Below, in pieces: positions 1 to 10,988 of a stretch of 64,000 nt of DNA. How positions within the stretch are numbered: the stretch's first letter is position 1; every line of letters starts with the position of its first letter. Source of the stretch: Protonemura montana (Eukaryota > Arthropoda > Insecta > Plecoptera > Nemouridae); assembly GCA_947568835.1 (NCBI GenBank), contig OX387610.1:17097050-17161049 (forward strand), read 5' to 3'. Both the position numbers and the translations under genes were made by a program. The notes under the pieces were generated by a model, which ran no database searches, had not been told where the DNA came from, and was given only the letters and a program-made list of their open reading frames with translations.

Positions 1-345
1 CATAGGCTCCAGACACTCTGCCACGCTAGCAAGACGCTCCAGACACTCAGCTACGCTCGCCGGACGCTCCAGACACTCTGCCTCGCTATTCAGACGCTCC
101 AGTTACTCTACCATGCTAGCTAGACTCTCCAGACACTCTGCCTCGCTAGCCAGGCGCTCCAGACACTCTGCCTCGCTACCCAGACGCCCCAGACACTCTG
201 CTACGCTAGCTAGACGCTCCAGACACTCTGTCTTGCTACCCAGACGCTCCAGACACTCTGCTACGCTAGCTAGACGCTCCAGACACTCTGTCTTGCTACC
301 CAGACGCTCCAGACTCTCTTTCTTGCTAGCTAGTCGCTCTAGACA
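1..345. repeat. Module T, tail module before a marker unit (copy 1)
   Basis: This 345-bp module starts CATAGGCTCC and contains the rare strings GCTCGCCGGACG and CCAGTTACTCTACC. It always directly precedes a marker unit. Other copies are at 6745-7089, 15771-16115, 48168-48512, 51524-51868, 53322-53666, 57068-57412 and, cut by the window end, 63873-64000. This copy shares the variant CTCTTTCTTGC (near 315) with the copies ending at 53666 and 57412 rather than with the one ending at 16115, so its closest relatives lie over 50 kb away. Confidence 0.85.
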
Positions 346-1633
346 CTAAGCCTCGGTAAAAAGACACTCCAGACTTTTTTCCCCGCTTGCCAGACTCTCC
401 AGACCGTCTGCCTTAGAAGCAAGACGCTCCAGACATTCTGCCTCACTTGCTAGACGCTCTAAACACTCAGTCTTAGAAGCAAGACGCTCCAGACACCCTG
501 TCTCGCTTGCCAGACGCTCCAAACACTCTGTCTTAGAAGCAAGACGATCCAGACACCCTGTTTGGCATGCCTGACGCTCCAGGCACTCTGCTTTGCTTGC
601 CAGACGCTCCAGACACTCATCCATGCTAGCCAGACGCTCCAGACACGCTGCCTCGCTAAAAAGACGCTTCAGACACTCTGCCTCGCTAACAAGACGTTCT
701 AGACACTCTGCTTTGCTAGCAAGACGTTTCAGACACTCTTCCTCGCTAGCTAGACGCCCCAGACACTCTGCCTTGGTAGTAAGATGCTCCAGACTATCTG
801 CCACGCTACCCAGACGCTCCAGAAACTCTGCCTCGCTAGATTGGCGTCAGACACTTTGCCTTGCTAGACAGACGCTCCATACACTCTCGTTTTATTGCAA
901 ATCGCTTCAGACACTTTGCCTCGGTAATATCACGCTCAAGAAACTCTGCCTCGCTAGCAAGACGCTCCAGACACTCTGCCACGCTAGTCAGACGCTCCAG
1001 ACACTCTGCCTCGCTAGCAAGACGCTCCAGAATTTCTGCTTAACTATCCAGACGCTCCAGACACTCTGCCATGCTAGCCAGACGCTGCAGACACTCTGCC
1101 TCACTAGCAAAAAGCTCCAGACACTCTGTCTTGCTATCCAGACGCTCCAGACCCTCTGCTTCGCTAGCCAGGCGCTCCAGACACTCTGATTCGCTACCCA
1201 GACGCTCCAGACACTCTGCTACGCTAGCTAGACGCTCCAGACACTCTGTCTTGCTACCCAGACGCTCCAGACTATCTGCCACGCTAGCCAGTGGCTCCAG
1301 ATTATCTGCCACGCTAGCCAGAGGCTCCAGACACTCTGCTACGCTAGCTAGACGCTCCAGACACTCTGCCACGCTAGCCAGCCGCTCCAGACACTCTGCC
1401 ATGCTAGCCCGACGTTTCAGACTTACTGCCACGCGAGCCAGAGGTTTCAGACACTCTGCTACGCTAGCTAGACTCTCCAGACTCTCTGCCTCGCTAGCTA
1501 GACGCTCCAGACACTCTGCCTTGCTACCCAGACCCTCCAGACACTCTGCCTCGCTAGCCAGGCGCTCCAGACACGCTGCCTCGCTACCCAGACGCTCCAG
1601 ACTCTCTGTCTTGCTAGCTAGTCGCTCTAGACA
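346..1633. repeat. HOR segment 1 (1,288 bp; shortened form of the 1,438-bp type)
   Basis: The segment begins at the marker CTA and equals 42 units of 30 bp plus one 28-mer (835-862). It matches the 1,438-bp segments at 16116, 53667 and 57413 but lacks about 150 bp, that is five units, mostly from the run of units with TTGGTAGT near 770-800. It has private changes, for example CCAGACTTTTTTCCCC near 371 where other copies read CCAGACACTTTTCCCC. Confidence 0.85.
835..862. repeat. 28-bp frameshift unit (first of 26)
   Basis: The unit starts GCTAGATTGGCGTCAG and is 2 bp short, so it shifts every reading frame. Copies start at 835, 2453, 6052, 7729, 11628, 14957, 16755, 18313, 20636, 22959, 25282, 27605, 31220, 34805, 38390, 41883, 43201, 46754, 49152, 50110, 52508, 54306, 55924, 58052, 59670 and 63059. 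It is always followed by the diverged units GACGCTCCATACACTCTCG and TTTTATTGCAAATCGC. In about half the copies the next unit is GGTAATATCACGCTC and in the rest GGTAATAACACGC, so the block has two lineages. Confidence 0.9.
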
Positions 1634-2780
1634 CTAAGCCTCGGTAAAAAGACACTCCAGACACTTTTTCCCGCTTGCCAGACTCTCCAGACAGTCTGCC
1701 TTAGAAGCAAGACGCTCCAGACATTCTGCCTCACTTGCTAGACGCTCTAAACACTCTGTCTTAGAAGCAAGACGCTCCAGACACCCTGTCTCGCTTGCCA
1801 GACGCTCCAAACACTCTGTCTTAGAAGCAAGACGCTCCAGACACCCTGTTTGGCATGCCTGACGCTCCAGATACACTGCTTTGCTTGCCAGACGCTCCAG
1901 ACACTCTACCACGCTAGCCAGAAGCTACAGACACTCTACTTTGCTAGGAAGACGCTTTAGACACTCTACCTCGGTAATAAAACGCTCCAGAAACTCTGCC
2001 TCGCTTGCAAGACGCTCCAGACTATCTGCCTTCCTAGCCAGACTCTTCAGAAGCTCTGCCATGCTAGCAATTCGCTCCAGACACTTTGCCTCACTAGCAA
2101 GAAGCTCCAGGCACTCTGCTTTGCTTGCCAGACGCTCCAGACACTCATCCATGCTAGCCAGACGCTCCAGACACGCTGCCTCGCTAAAAAGACGCTTCAG
2201 ACACTCTGCCTCGCTAAAAAGACGCTCTAGACACTCTGCTTTGCTAGCAAGACGTTTCAGACACTCTTCCTCGCTAGCTAGACGCCCCAGACACTCTGCC
2301 TTGGAAGTAAGATGATCCAGACTATCTGCCACGCTAGCTAGACGCTCCAGACACTCTGCATTGGTAGTTAGATGCTCCAGACTATCTGCCACGCTAGCTA
2401 GACGCTCCAGACACTCTGCCTCGCTACCCAGACGCTCCAGAAACTCTGCCTCGCTAGATTGGCGTCAGATACTTTGCCTTGCTAGACAGACGCTCCATAC
2501 ACTCTCGTTTTATTGCAAATCGCTTCAGACACTTTGCCTCGGTAATAACACGCACAAGAAACTCTGCCTCGCTAGCAAGACGCTCCAGACACTCTGCCAC
2601 GCTAGTCAGACGCTCCAGACACTCTGCCTCGCTAGCAAGACGCTCCAGAATTTCTGCTTAACTATCCAGACGCTCCAGACACTCTGCCATGCTAGCCAGA
2701 CGCTGCAGACACTCTGCCTCACTAGCAAAAAGCTCCAGACACTCTGCATCGCTACCCAGGCGCTCCAGACGCTTTGCTTT

Positions 2781-2810
2781 AATATTTTAATGCTTTAAAC
2801 ACTCTGCTAC
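2781..2810. repeat. AT-rich 30-bp unit, full-length form (first of 6)
   Basis: The unit reads AATATTTTAATGC then TTTAAACACTCTGCTAC and is the most AT-rich in the window. Full-length copies start at 2781, 42151, 47022, 50378, 56252 and 59998. It gives an in-frame TAA on the minus strand. Confidence 0.85.
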
Positions 2811-3590
2811 GCTAGCCAGTGGCTCCAGACTCTCTGCCACGCTAGCTTGACGCTCTAGGCACTCTGCCTCGCTATTTAGTAGCTCCAGAAACTCTGCCTC
2901 GCTAGCCAGGCACTCCAGACACTCTGGCTCGCTACCAGGACGCTCCAGACACTCTGCCTTCCTAGCCTGCCGCTTCAGACACTCTGCCATGCTAGCCAGA
3001 GATTTCAGACACTCTGCTACGCTAGCTAGACGCTCCAGACACTCTGCCACGCTAGCTAGAAGCTCCAGACACTCTGCCTTGCTACTTAGACCCTTCAGAC
3101 ACTCTGCCTCGCTAGCCAGGCGCTCCAGACACTCTGCCTCGCTACCCAGACGCTCCAGACTATCTGCCACGCTAGCCAGTGGCTCCAGAATATTTGCCAC
3201 GCTAGCCAGAGGCTCCAGACACTCTGCCACGCTAGCTGGACGCTCCAGACACTCTGCATCGCTAACCAGGCGCTCCAGACACTCTGCCTCGCTATCCAGA
3301 CGCTCCAGACACTCTGCCTCGCTACCCAGACGCTCCAGACACTCTGCCTCCCTAGCCAGCCGCTCCAGACACTCTGCCATGCTAGCCAGAGATTTCAGAC
3401 ACTCTGCTACGCTAGCTAGACGCTCCAGACACTCTGCCACGCTAGCTAGACGCTCTAGACACTCTGCCTTGCTACCCAGACCCTCCAGACACTCTGCCCC
3501 GCTAGCCAGGCGCTCCAGACACTCTGCCTCGCTACCCAGACGCTCCAGACACTCTGCCTCGCTAGCCAGGCGCTCCAGACACTCTGCCTC

Positions 3591-3619
3591 GCTATTAGAC
3601 GCTTCAGACTATCTGCCAC
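3591..3619. repeat. 29-bp unit (first of 4 of this kind)
   Basis: GCTATTAGACGCTTCAGAC replaces GCTACCTAGACGCTTCAGAC with one base lost. Copies start at 3591, 8597, 12496 and 60688. The undeleted form is at 28729, 32284, 35869, 39454 and equivalent sites in the central region. Confidence 0.85.
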
Positions 3620-4219
3620 GCTAGCCAGTTGCTCCAGACACTCTGCCACGCTAGCTAGACGCTCCAGGCACTCTGCCTCGCTACTAAGACGCTCCAGACA
3701 CTCTGCCTCGCTAGCGAGGCATTCCAGACACTCTGGTTCGCTACTCAGACGCTCCAGACACTCTGCCACGCTAGCTAGACGCTCCAGACACTCTGCCACG
3801 CTAGCCAGACGCTCCAGACACTCTGATTCGCTACCCAGACGTTCCAGACACTTTCCCTCGCTCCCCAGACGCTCCAGACACTCTGCTTTGCTAGCCAGCC
3901 GCTTTAGACACTCTGCCACGCTAGCCAAACGCTCCAGACACTTTGCTACGCTAGCCAGACGCTCCAGACACTCTGATTCGCTACCCAGACGTTCCAGACA
4001 CTTTGCCTTGCCACCCAGACGCTCCAGACACTCTGCCTCGCTAGCCAGGCGCTTCAGAAGCTCTGCCTCGCTAGCCAGGCGCTCCAGACACTCTGCCATG
4101 CTAGCCAGACGTTCCAGACACACTGCCTCGCTTGCCAGGCACTCAAAACACTCTGACTCGCTAGCCAGGCGCTCCATACCTTCTTCCTTGCTAGCCTTTC
4201 GTTCCAGACTTTCTGCCTC

Positions 4220-4251
4220 GCTAGCAAGACGCTCAAGACACAAACTGCCTC
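4220..4251. repeat. 32-bp unit (first of 7)
   Basis: The unit contains GCTCAAGACACAAACTG and is 2 bp longer than normal. Copies start at 4220, 9226, 13125, 29358, 32913, 36498 and 61077. It shifts frame by +2, the opposite of the 28-mer, and opens the tryptophan-rich minus frame (SVWSAWLARQ) beside it. Confidence 0.88.
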
Positions 4252-5172
4252 GCTTGCCAGGCGCTCCAGACACTCTGCCTCGCTACCCAGACGCCCCAGA
4301 CACTTTGCCTCGCTATCCAGACGCTCCAGAGACTCTGCCTCGCTAGCCAGGCGCTTCAGACACTCTGCCTCGCTAGCTAGACGCTCCAGACACTCTGCCA
4401 TGCTAGCCAGACGCTATAGACTATATGCCACGCTAGCCAGTGGCTCCAGACTATCTGCCACGCTAGCCAGAGGCTCCAGACACTCTGCCATGCTAGCCAG
4501 ACGCTTCAGACTTTCTGCCACGCTAGCCAAACGCTCCAGACACTCTGCCACGCTAGCCAGACGCTCCAGACACTCTGATTCGCTACCTAGACGTTCCAGA
4601 CACTTTGCCTTGCTACTGAGACGCTCCAGACTATCTGCCACGCTAGCCAGTGGCTCCAGATTATCTGCCACGCTAGCCAGAGGCTCCAGACACTCTGCCA
4701 CGCTAGCAAGACGCTCCAGACACTCTGCCTCGCTAGCCAGGCGCTCCAGACACTCTGCCTTGCTACCCAAAATCTCCAGACACTCTGCCTCGCTAGCCAG
4801 CCGCTCCAGACACTCTGCCATGCTAGCCAGAGATTTCAGACACTCTGCCTCGCTAGCCAGGCGATCCAGACACTCTGCCTCGCTACCCAGACGCTCTAGA
4901 CACTCTGCCTCGCTAGCCAGACCCTCCAGACACTCTACCTCGCTAGCCAGGCGCTCCAGACACGCTGCCTCGCTACCCAGACGCTCCAGACTATCTGCCA
5001 CGCTAGCCAGTGGCTCCAGATTATCTGCCACGCTAGCCAGAGGCTCCAGACACTCTGCTACGCTAGCTAGACGCTCCAGACACTCTGCCTCGCTAGCCAG
5101 GCGCTCCAGACACGCTGCCTCGCTACCCAGACGCTCCAGACTCTCTGTCTTGCTAGCTAGTCGCTCTAGACA

Positions 5173-7089
5173 CTAAGCCTCGGTAAAAAGACACTCCAGA
5201 CACTTTTCCCCGCTTGCCAGACTCTCCAGACAGTCTGCCTTAGAAGCAAGACGCTCCAGACATTCTGCCTCACTTGCTAGACGCTCTAAACACTCTGTCT
5301 TAGAAGCAAGACGCTCCAGACACCCTGTCTCGCTTGCCAGACGCTCCAAACACTCTGTCTTAGAAGCAAGACGCTCCAGACACCCTGTTTGGCATGCCTG
5401 ACGCTCCAGATACTCTGCTTTGCTTGCCAGACGCTCCAGACACTCTACCACGCTAGCCAGAAGCTACAGACCCCCTTCTTTGCTAGGAAGACGCTTTAGA
5501 CACTCTACCTCGGTAATAAAACGCTCCAGAAACTCTGCCTCGCTTGCAAGACGCTCCAGACTATCTGCCTTCCTAGCCAGACTCTTCAGAAGCTCTGCCA
5601 TGCTAGCAATTCGCTCCAGACACTTTGCCTCACTAGCAAGAAGCTCCAGGCACTCTGCTTTGCTTGCCAGACGCTCCAGACACTCATCCATGCTAGCCAG
5701 ACGCTCCAGACACGCTGCTTCGCTAAAAAGACGCTTCAGACACTCTGCCTCGCTAACAAGACGCTCTAGACACTCTGCTTTGCTAGCAAGACGTTTCAGA
5801 CACTCTTCCTCGCTAGCTAGACGCCCCAGACACTCTGCCTTGGTAGTAAGATGCTCCAGACTATCTGCCACGCTAGCTAGACGCTCCAGACACTCTGCAT
5901 TGGTAGTTAGATGCTCCAGACTATCTGCCACGCTAGCTAGACGCTCCAGACACTCTGCCTTGGTAGTTAGATGCTCCAGACTATCTGACACGCTAGCTAG
6001 ACGCTCCAGACACTCTGCCTCGCTACCCAGACGCTACAGAAACTCTGCATCGCTAGATTGGCGTCAGACACTTTGCCTTGCTAGACAGACGCTCCATACA
6101 CTCTCGTTTTATTGCAAATCGCTTCAGACACTTTGCCTCGGTAATATCACGCTCAAGAAACTCTGCCTCGCTAGCAAGACGCTCCAGACACTCTGCCACG
6201 CTAGTCAGACGCTCCAGACACTCTGCCTCGCTAGCTAGACGCTCCAGACACTCTGTCTTGCTACCCAGGCGCTCCAGACACTCTGCCTCGCTACCTAGAC
6301 GCTCCAGACACTCTGTCTTGCTATCCAGACGCTCCAGACCCTCTGCTTTGCTAGCCAGGCGCTCCAGACACTCTGATTCGCTACCCAGACGCTCCAGACA
6401 CTTTGCCTAGCTACTTAGACACACCAGACACTCTGCTTCGCTAGCTAGACGCTCCAGACACTCTGCCTTGCTACCCAGACCCTCCAGACACTCTGCCTTC
6501 CTAGCCGGGTTCTCCAGACACTCTGACATGCTAGCCAGAGATTTCAGACACTCTGCTACGCTAGCTAGACGCTCCAGACACTCTGCCACGCTAGCAAGAC
6601 GCTCCAGACACTCTGCCTCGCTACCCAGACGCTCAAGAGACTCTGCCTCGCAAGCCAGGCGCTTTAGACACTCTGCCTCGCTAGCTAGACGCTTAGACAC
6701 TCTACCATGCTAGCCAGACGCTATAGACTATCCGCCACGCTAGCCATAGGCTCCAGACACTCTGCCACGCTAGCAAGACGCTCCAGACACTCAGCTACGC
6801 TCGCCGGTCGCTCCAGACACTCTGCCTCGCTATTCAGACGCTCCAGTTACTCTACCATAATAGCTAGACTCTCCAGACACTCTGCCTCGCTAGCCAGGCG
6901 CTCCAGACACTCTGCCTCGCTACCCAGACGCCCCAGACACTCTGCTACGCTAGCTAGACGCTCCAGACACTCTGTCTTGCTACCCAGACGCTCCAGACAC
7001 TCTGCTACGCTAGCTAGACGCTCCAGACACTCTGTCTTGCTACCCAGACGCTCCAGACTCTCTGTCTTGCTAGCTAGTCGCTCTAGACA
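5173..7089. repeat. HOR segment 3 (1,917 bp)
   Basis: It consists of 62 units of 30 bp, a 28-mer (6052-6079) and a one-off 29-mer (6680-6708) in which GCTCCAGAC has become GCTTAGAC. It ends with module T (6745-7089), which carries CCATAATAGC near 6855 where other T modules read CCATGCTAGC. The variant CAGACCCCCTTCTTTGC near 5470 is shared with the 2,323-bp HORs further right. Confidence 0.85.
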
Positions 7090-10000
7090 CTAAGCCTCGG
7101 TAAAAAGACACTCCAGACACTTTTCCCCGCTTGCCAGACTCTCCAGACAGTCTGCCTTAGAAGCAAGACGCTCCAGACATTCTGCCTCACTTGCTAGACG
7201 CTCTAAACACTCAGTCTTAGAAGCAAGACGCTCCAGACACCCTGTCTCGCTTGCCAGACGCTCCAAACACTCTGTCTTAGAAGCAAGACGCTCCAGACAC
7301 CCTGTTTGGCATGCCTGACGCTCCAGGCACTCTGCTATGCTTGACAGACGCTCCAGACACTCATCCATGCTAGCCAGACGCTCCAGACACGCTGCCTCGC
7401 TAAAAAGACGCTTCAGACACTCTGCCTCGCTAACAAGACGCTCTAGACACTCTGCTTTGCTAGCAAGACGTTTCAGACACTCTTCCTCGCTAGCTAGACG
7501 CCCCAGACACTCTGCCTTGGTAGTAAGATGCTCCAGACTATCTGCCACGCTAGCTAGACGCTCCAGACACTCTGCATTGGTAGTTAGATGCTCCAGACTA
7601 TCTGCCACGCTAGCTAGACGCTCCAGACACTCTGCCTTGGTAGTTAGATGCTCCAGACTTTTTGCCACGCTAGCTAGACGCTCCAGACACTCTGCCTCGC
7701 TACCCAGACGCTCCAGAAACTCTGCCTCGCTAGATTGGCGTCAGACACTTTGCCTTGCTAGACAGACGCTCCATACACTCTCGTTTTATTGCAAATCGCT
7801 TCAGACACTTTGCCTCGGTAATATCACGCTCAAGAAACTCTGCCTCGCTAGCAAGACGCTCCAGACACTCTGCCACGCTAGTCAGACGCTCCAGACACTC
7901 TGCCTCGCTAGCAAGACGCTCCAGAATTTCTGCTTAACTATCCAGACGCTCCAGACACTCTGCCATGCTAGCCAGACGCTGCAGACACTCTGCCATGCTA
8001 GCCAGAGATTTCAGACACTCTGCTACGCTAGCTAGACGCTCCAGACACTCTGCCACGCTAGCTAGAAGCTCCAGACACTCTGCCTTGCTACTTAGACCCT
8101 TCAGACACTCTGCCTCGCTAGCCAGGCGCTCCAGACACTCTGCCTCGCTACCCAGACGCTCCAGACTATCTGCCACGCTAGCCAGTGGCTCCAGAATATT
8201 TGCCACGCTAGCCAGAGGCTCCAGACACTCTGCCACGCTAGCTGGACGCTCCAGACACTCTGCATCGCTAACCAGGCGCTCCAGACACTCTGCCTCGCTA
8301 TCCAGACGCTCCAGACACTCTGCCTCGCTACCCAGACGCTCCAGACACTCTGCCTCCCTAGCCAGCCGCTCCAGACACTCTGCCATGCTAGCCAGAGATT
8401 TCAGACACTCTGCTACGCTAGCTAGACGCTCCAGACACTCTGCCACGCTAGCTAGACGCTCTAGACACTCTGCCTTGCTACCCAGACCCTCCAGACACTC
8501 TGCCCCGCTAGCCAGGCGCTCCAGACACTCTGCCTCGCTACCCAGACGCTCCAGACACTCTGCCTCGCTAGCCAGGCGCTCCAGACACTCTGCCTCGCTA
8601 TTAGACGCTTCAGACTATCTGCCACGCTAGCCAGTTGCTCCAGACACTCTGCCACGCTAGCTAGACGCTCCAGGCACTCTGCCTCGCTACTAAGACGCTC
8701 CAGACACTCTGCCTCGCTAGCGAGGCATTCCAGACACTCTGGTTCGCTACTCAGACGCTCCAGACACTCTGCCACGCTAGCTAGACGCTCCAGACACTCT
8801 GCCACGCTAGCCAGACGCTCCAGACACTCTGATTCGCTACCCAGACGTTCCAGACACTTTCCCTCGCTCCCCAGACGCTCCAGACACTCTGCTTTGCTAG
8901 CCAGCCGCTTTAGACACTCTGCCACGCTAGCCAAACGCTCCAGACACTTTGCTACGCTAGCCAGACGCTCCAGACACTCTGATTCGCTACCCAGACGTTC
9001 CAGACACTTTGCCTTGCCACCCAGACGCTCCAGACACTCTGCCTCGCTAGCCAGGCGCTTCAGAAGCTCTGCCTCGCTAGCCAGGCGCTCCAGACACTCT
9101 GCCATGCTAGCCAGACGTTCCAGACACACTGCCTCGCTTGCCAGGCACTCAAAACACTCTGACTCGCTAGCCAGGCGCTCCATACCTTCTTCCTTGCTAG
9201 CCTTTCGTTCCAGACTTTCTGCCTCGCTAGCAAGACGCTCAAGACACAAACTGCCTCGCTTGCCAGGCGCTCCAGACACTCTGCCTCGCTACCCAGACGC
9301 CCCAGACACTTTGCCTCGCTATCCAGACGCTCCAGAGACTCTGCCTCGCTAGCCAGGCGCTTCAGACACTCTGCCTCGCTAGCTAGACGCTCCAGACACT
9401 CTGCCATGCTAGCCAGACGCTATAGACTATATGCCACGCTAGCCAGTGGCTCCAGACTATCTGCCACGCTAGCCAGAGGCTCCAGACACTCTGCCATGCT
9501 AGCCAGACGCTTCAGACTTTCTGCCACGCTAGCCAAACGCTCCAGACACTCTGCCACGCTAGCCAGACGCTCCAGACACTCTGATTCGCTACCTAGACGT
9601 TCCAGACACTTTGCATTGCTACTGAGACGCTCCAGACTATCTGCCACGCTAGCCAGTGGCTCCAGATTATCTGCCACGCTAGCCAGAGGCTCCAGACACT
9701 CTGCCACGCTAGCAAGACGCTCCAGACACTCTGCCTCGCTAGCCAGGCGCTCCAGACACTCTGCCTTGCTACCCAAAATCTCCAGACACTCTGCCTCGCT
9801 AGCCAGCCGCTCCAGACACTCTGCCATGCTAGCCAGAGATTTCAGACACTCTGCCTCGCTAGCCAGGCGCTCCAGACACTCTGCCTCGCTACCCAGACGC
9901 TCTAGACACTCTGCCTCGCTAGCCAGACCCTCCAGACACTCTACCTCGCTAGCCAGGCGCTCCAGACACGCTGCCTCGCTACCCAGACGCTCCAGACTAT

Positions 10001-10802
10001 CTGCCACGCTAGCCAGTGGCTCCAGATTATCTGCCACGCTAGCCAGAGGCTCCAGACACTCTGCTACGCTAGCTAGACGCTCCAGACACTCTGCCTCGCT
10101 AGCCAGGCGCTCCAGACACGCTGCCTCGCTACCCAGACGCTCCAGACTCTCTGTCTTGCTAGCTAGTCGCTCTAGACACTAAGCCTCGGTAAAAAGACAC
10201 TCCAGACACTTTTCCCCGCTTGCCAGACTCTCCAGACAGTCTGCCTTAGAAGCAAGACGCTCCAGACATTCTGCCTCACTTGCTAGACGCTCTAAACACT
10301 CTGTCTTAGAAGCAAGACGCTCCAGACACCCTGTCTCGCTTGCCAGACGCTCCAAACACTCTGTCTTAGAAGCAAGACGCTCCAGACACCCTGTTTGGCA
10401 TGCCTGACGCTCCAGATACTCTGCTTTGCTTGCCAGACGCTCCAGACACTCTTCCACGCTAGCCAGAAGCTACAGACACTCTACTTTGCTAGGAAGACGC
10501 TTTAGACACTCTACCTCGGTAATAAAACGCTCCAGAAACTCTGCCTCGCTTGCAAGACGCTCCAGACTATCTGCCTTCCTAGCCAGACTCTTCAGAAGCT
10601 CTGCCATGCTAGCAATTCGCTCCAGACACTTTGCCTCACTAGCAAGAAGCTCCAGGCACTCTGCTTTGCTTGCCAGACGCTCCAGACACTCATCCATGCT
10701 AGCCAGACGCTCCAGACACGCTGCCTCGCTAAAAAGACGCTTCAGACACTCTGCCTCGCTAACAAGACGCTCTAGACACTCTGCTTTGCTAGCAAGACGT
10801 TT
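6904..10802. repeat. 3,899-bp tandem duplication, copy 1
   Basis: It aligns to 10803-14701. The boundary is visible because at 10790-10810 the sequence passes from GCAAGACGTTTCAGACAC (as at 14690) into CTCTGCCTCGCTACCC (as at 6911), instead of CTCTTCCTCGCTAGC. The exchange occurred within a short stretch common to the two unit types. Confidence 0.8.
7090..10178. repeat. HOR segment 4 (3,089 bp)
   Basis: It contains a 28-mer (7729-7756), a 29-mer (8597-8625) and a 32-mer (9226-9257) among 100 units of 30 bp. It is a near-copy of 10989-14077. One difference I saw is GCTTGACAGACG near 7340 against GCTTGCCAGACG. Near 7990 a junction joins the unit GCTGCAGACACTC directly to the CAGAGATTTCAG module, skipping units present around 2700-2990. 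Confidence 0.85.
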
Positions 10803-10988
10803 CAGACACTCTGCCTCGCTACCCAGACGCCCCAGACACTCTGCTACGCTAGCTAGACGCTCCAGACACTCTGTCTTGCTACCCAGACGCTCCAGACACT
10901 CTGCTACGCTAGCTAGACGCTCCAGACACTCTGTCTTGCTACCCAGACGCTCCAGACTCTCTGTCTTGCTAGCTAGTCGCTCTAGACA
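10179..10988. repeat. HOR segment 5 (810 bp, the shortest)
   Basis: It is exactly 27 units of 30 bp with no odd-length unit. Its first part copies 14078 onward. At about 10802 it switches to the end of module T (compare 6904-7089). It therefore contains the exchange point that created the 3,899-bp tandem duplication. CTCTTCCACGC near 10450 differs from CTCTACCACGC in most copies. Confidence 0.85.

Larger units (their letters stand above)
1634..5172. repeat. HOR segment 2 (3,539 bp)
   Basis: It consists of 115 units of 30 bp, a 28-mer (2453-2480), a 29-mer (3591-3619) and a 32-mer (4220-4251). It also has the full-length AT-rich unit at 2781-2810. From about 2990 it matches the sequence 5,006 bp downstream (from about 7996) almost base for base. 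One difference I noticed is GCGATCCAG near 4861 against GCGCTCCAG in the partner. Confidence 0.85.

Noticed and set aside
835..960. CENP-B box in the diverged island
   Set aside because: I looked for the TTCG...A..CGGG pattern and do not see it. Only a loose similarity in role is proposed.
861..1043. Recurrent 60-codon frame beginning LDRRSIHSRFIANRFRHFAS as a conserved small gene
   Set aside because: It recurs because the 28-mer island recurs in each HOR. It starts at a TTG, has no ribosome-binding site and runs into ordinary satellite units.
2781..2810. Promoter or terminator at the AT-rich unit
   Set aside because: There is no paired -35/-10 spacing, no stem-loop with a T tract and no adjacent gene to serve.
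3455..4273. Open frame of 272 codons on the minus strand as a real gene
   Set aside because: It passes from a tryptophan-rich register to the decapeptide register with no domain. It is repeated identically at 8461 and 12360 and overlaps long + frames. It exists because four of six frames of the unit lack stops.
7090..7092. Reassigned stop codons as an established fact
   Set aside because: The single-base route from GAG to TAG is enough, and frameshift units break the frame regardless.
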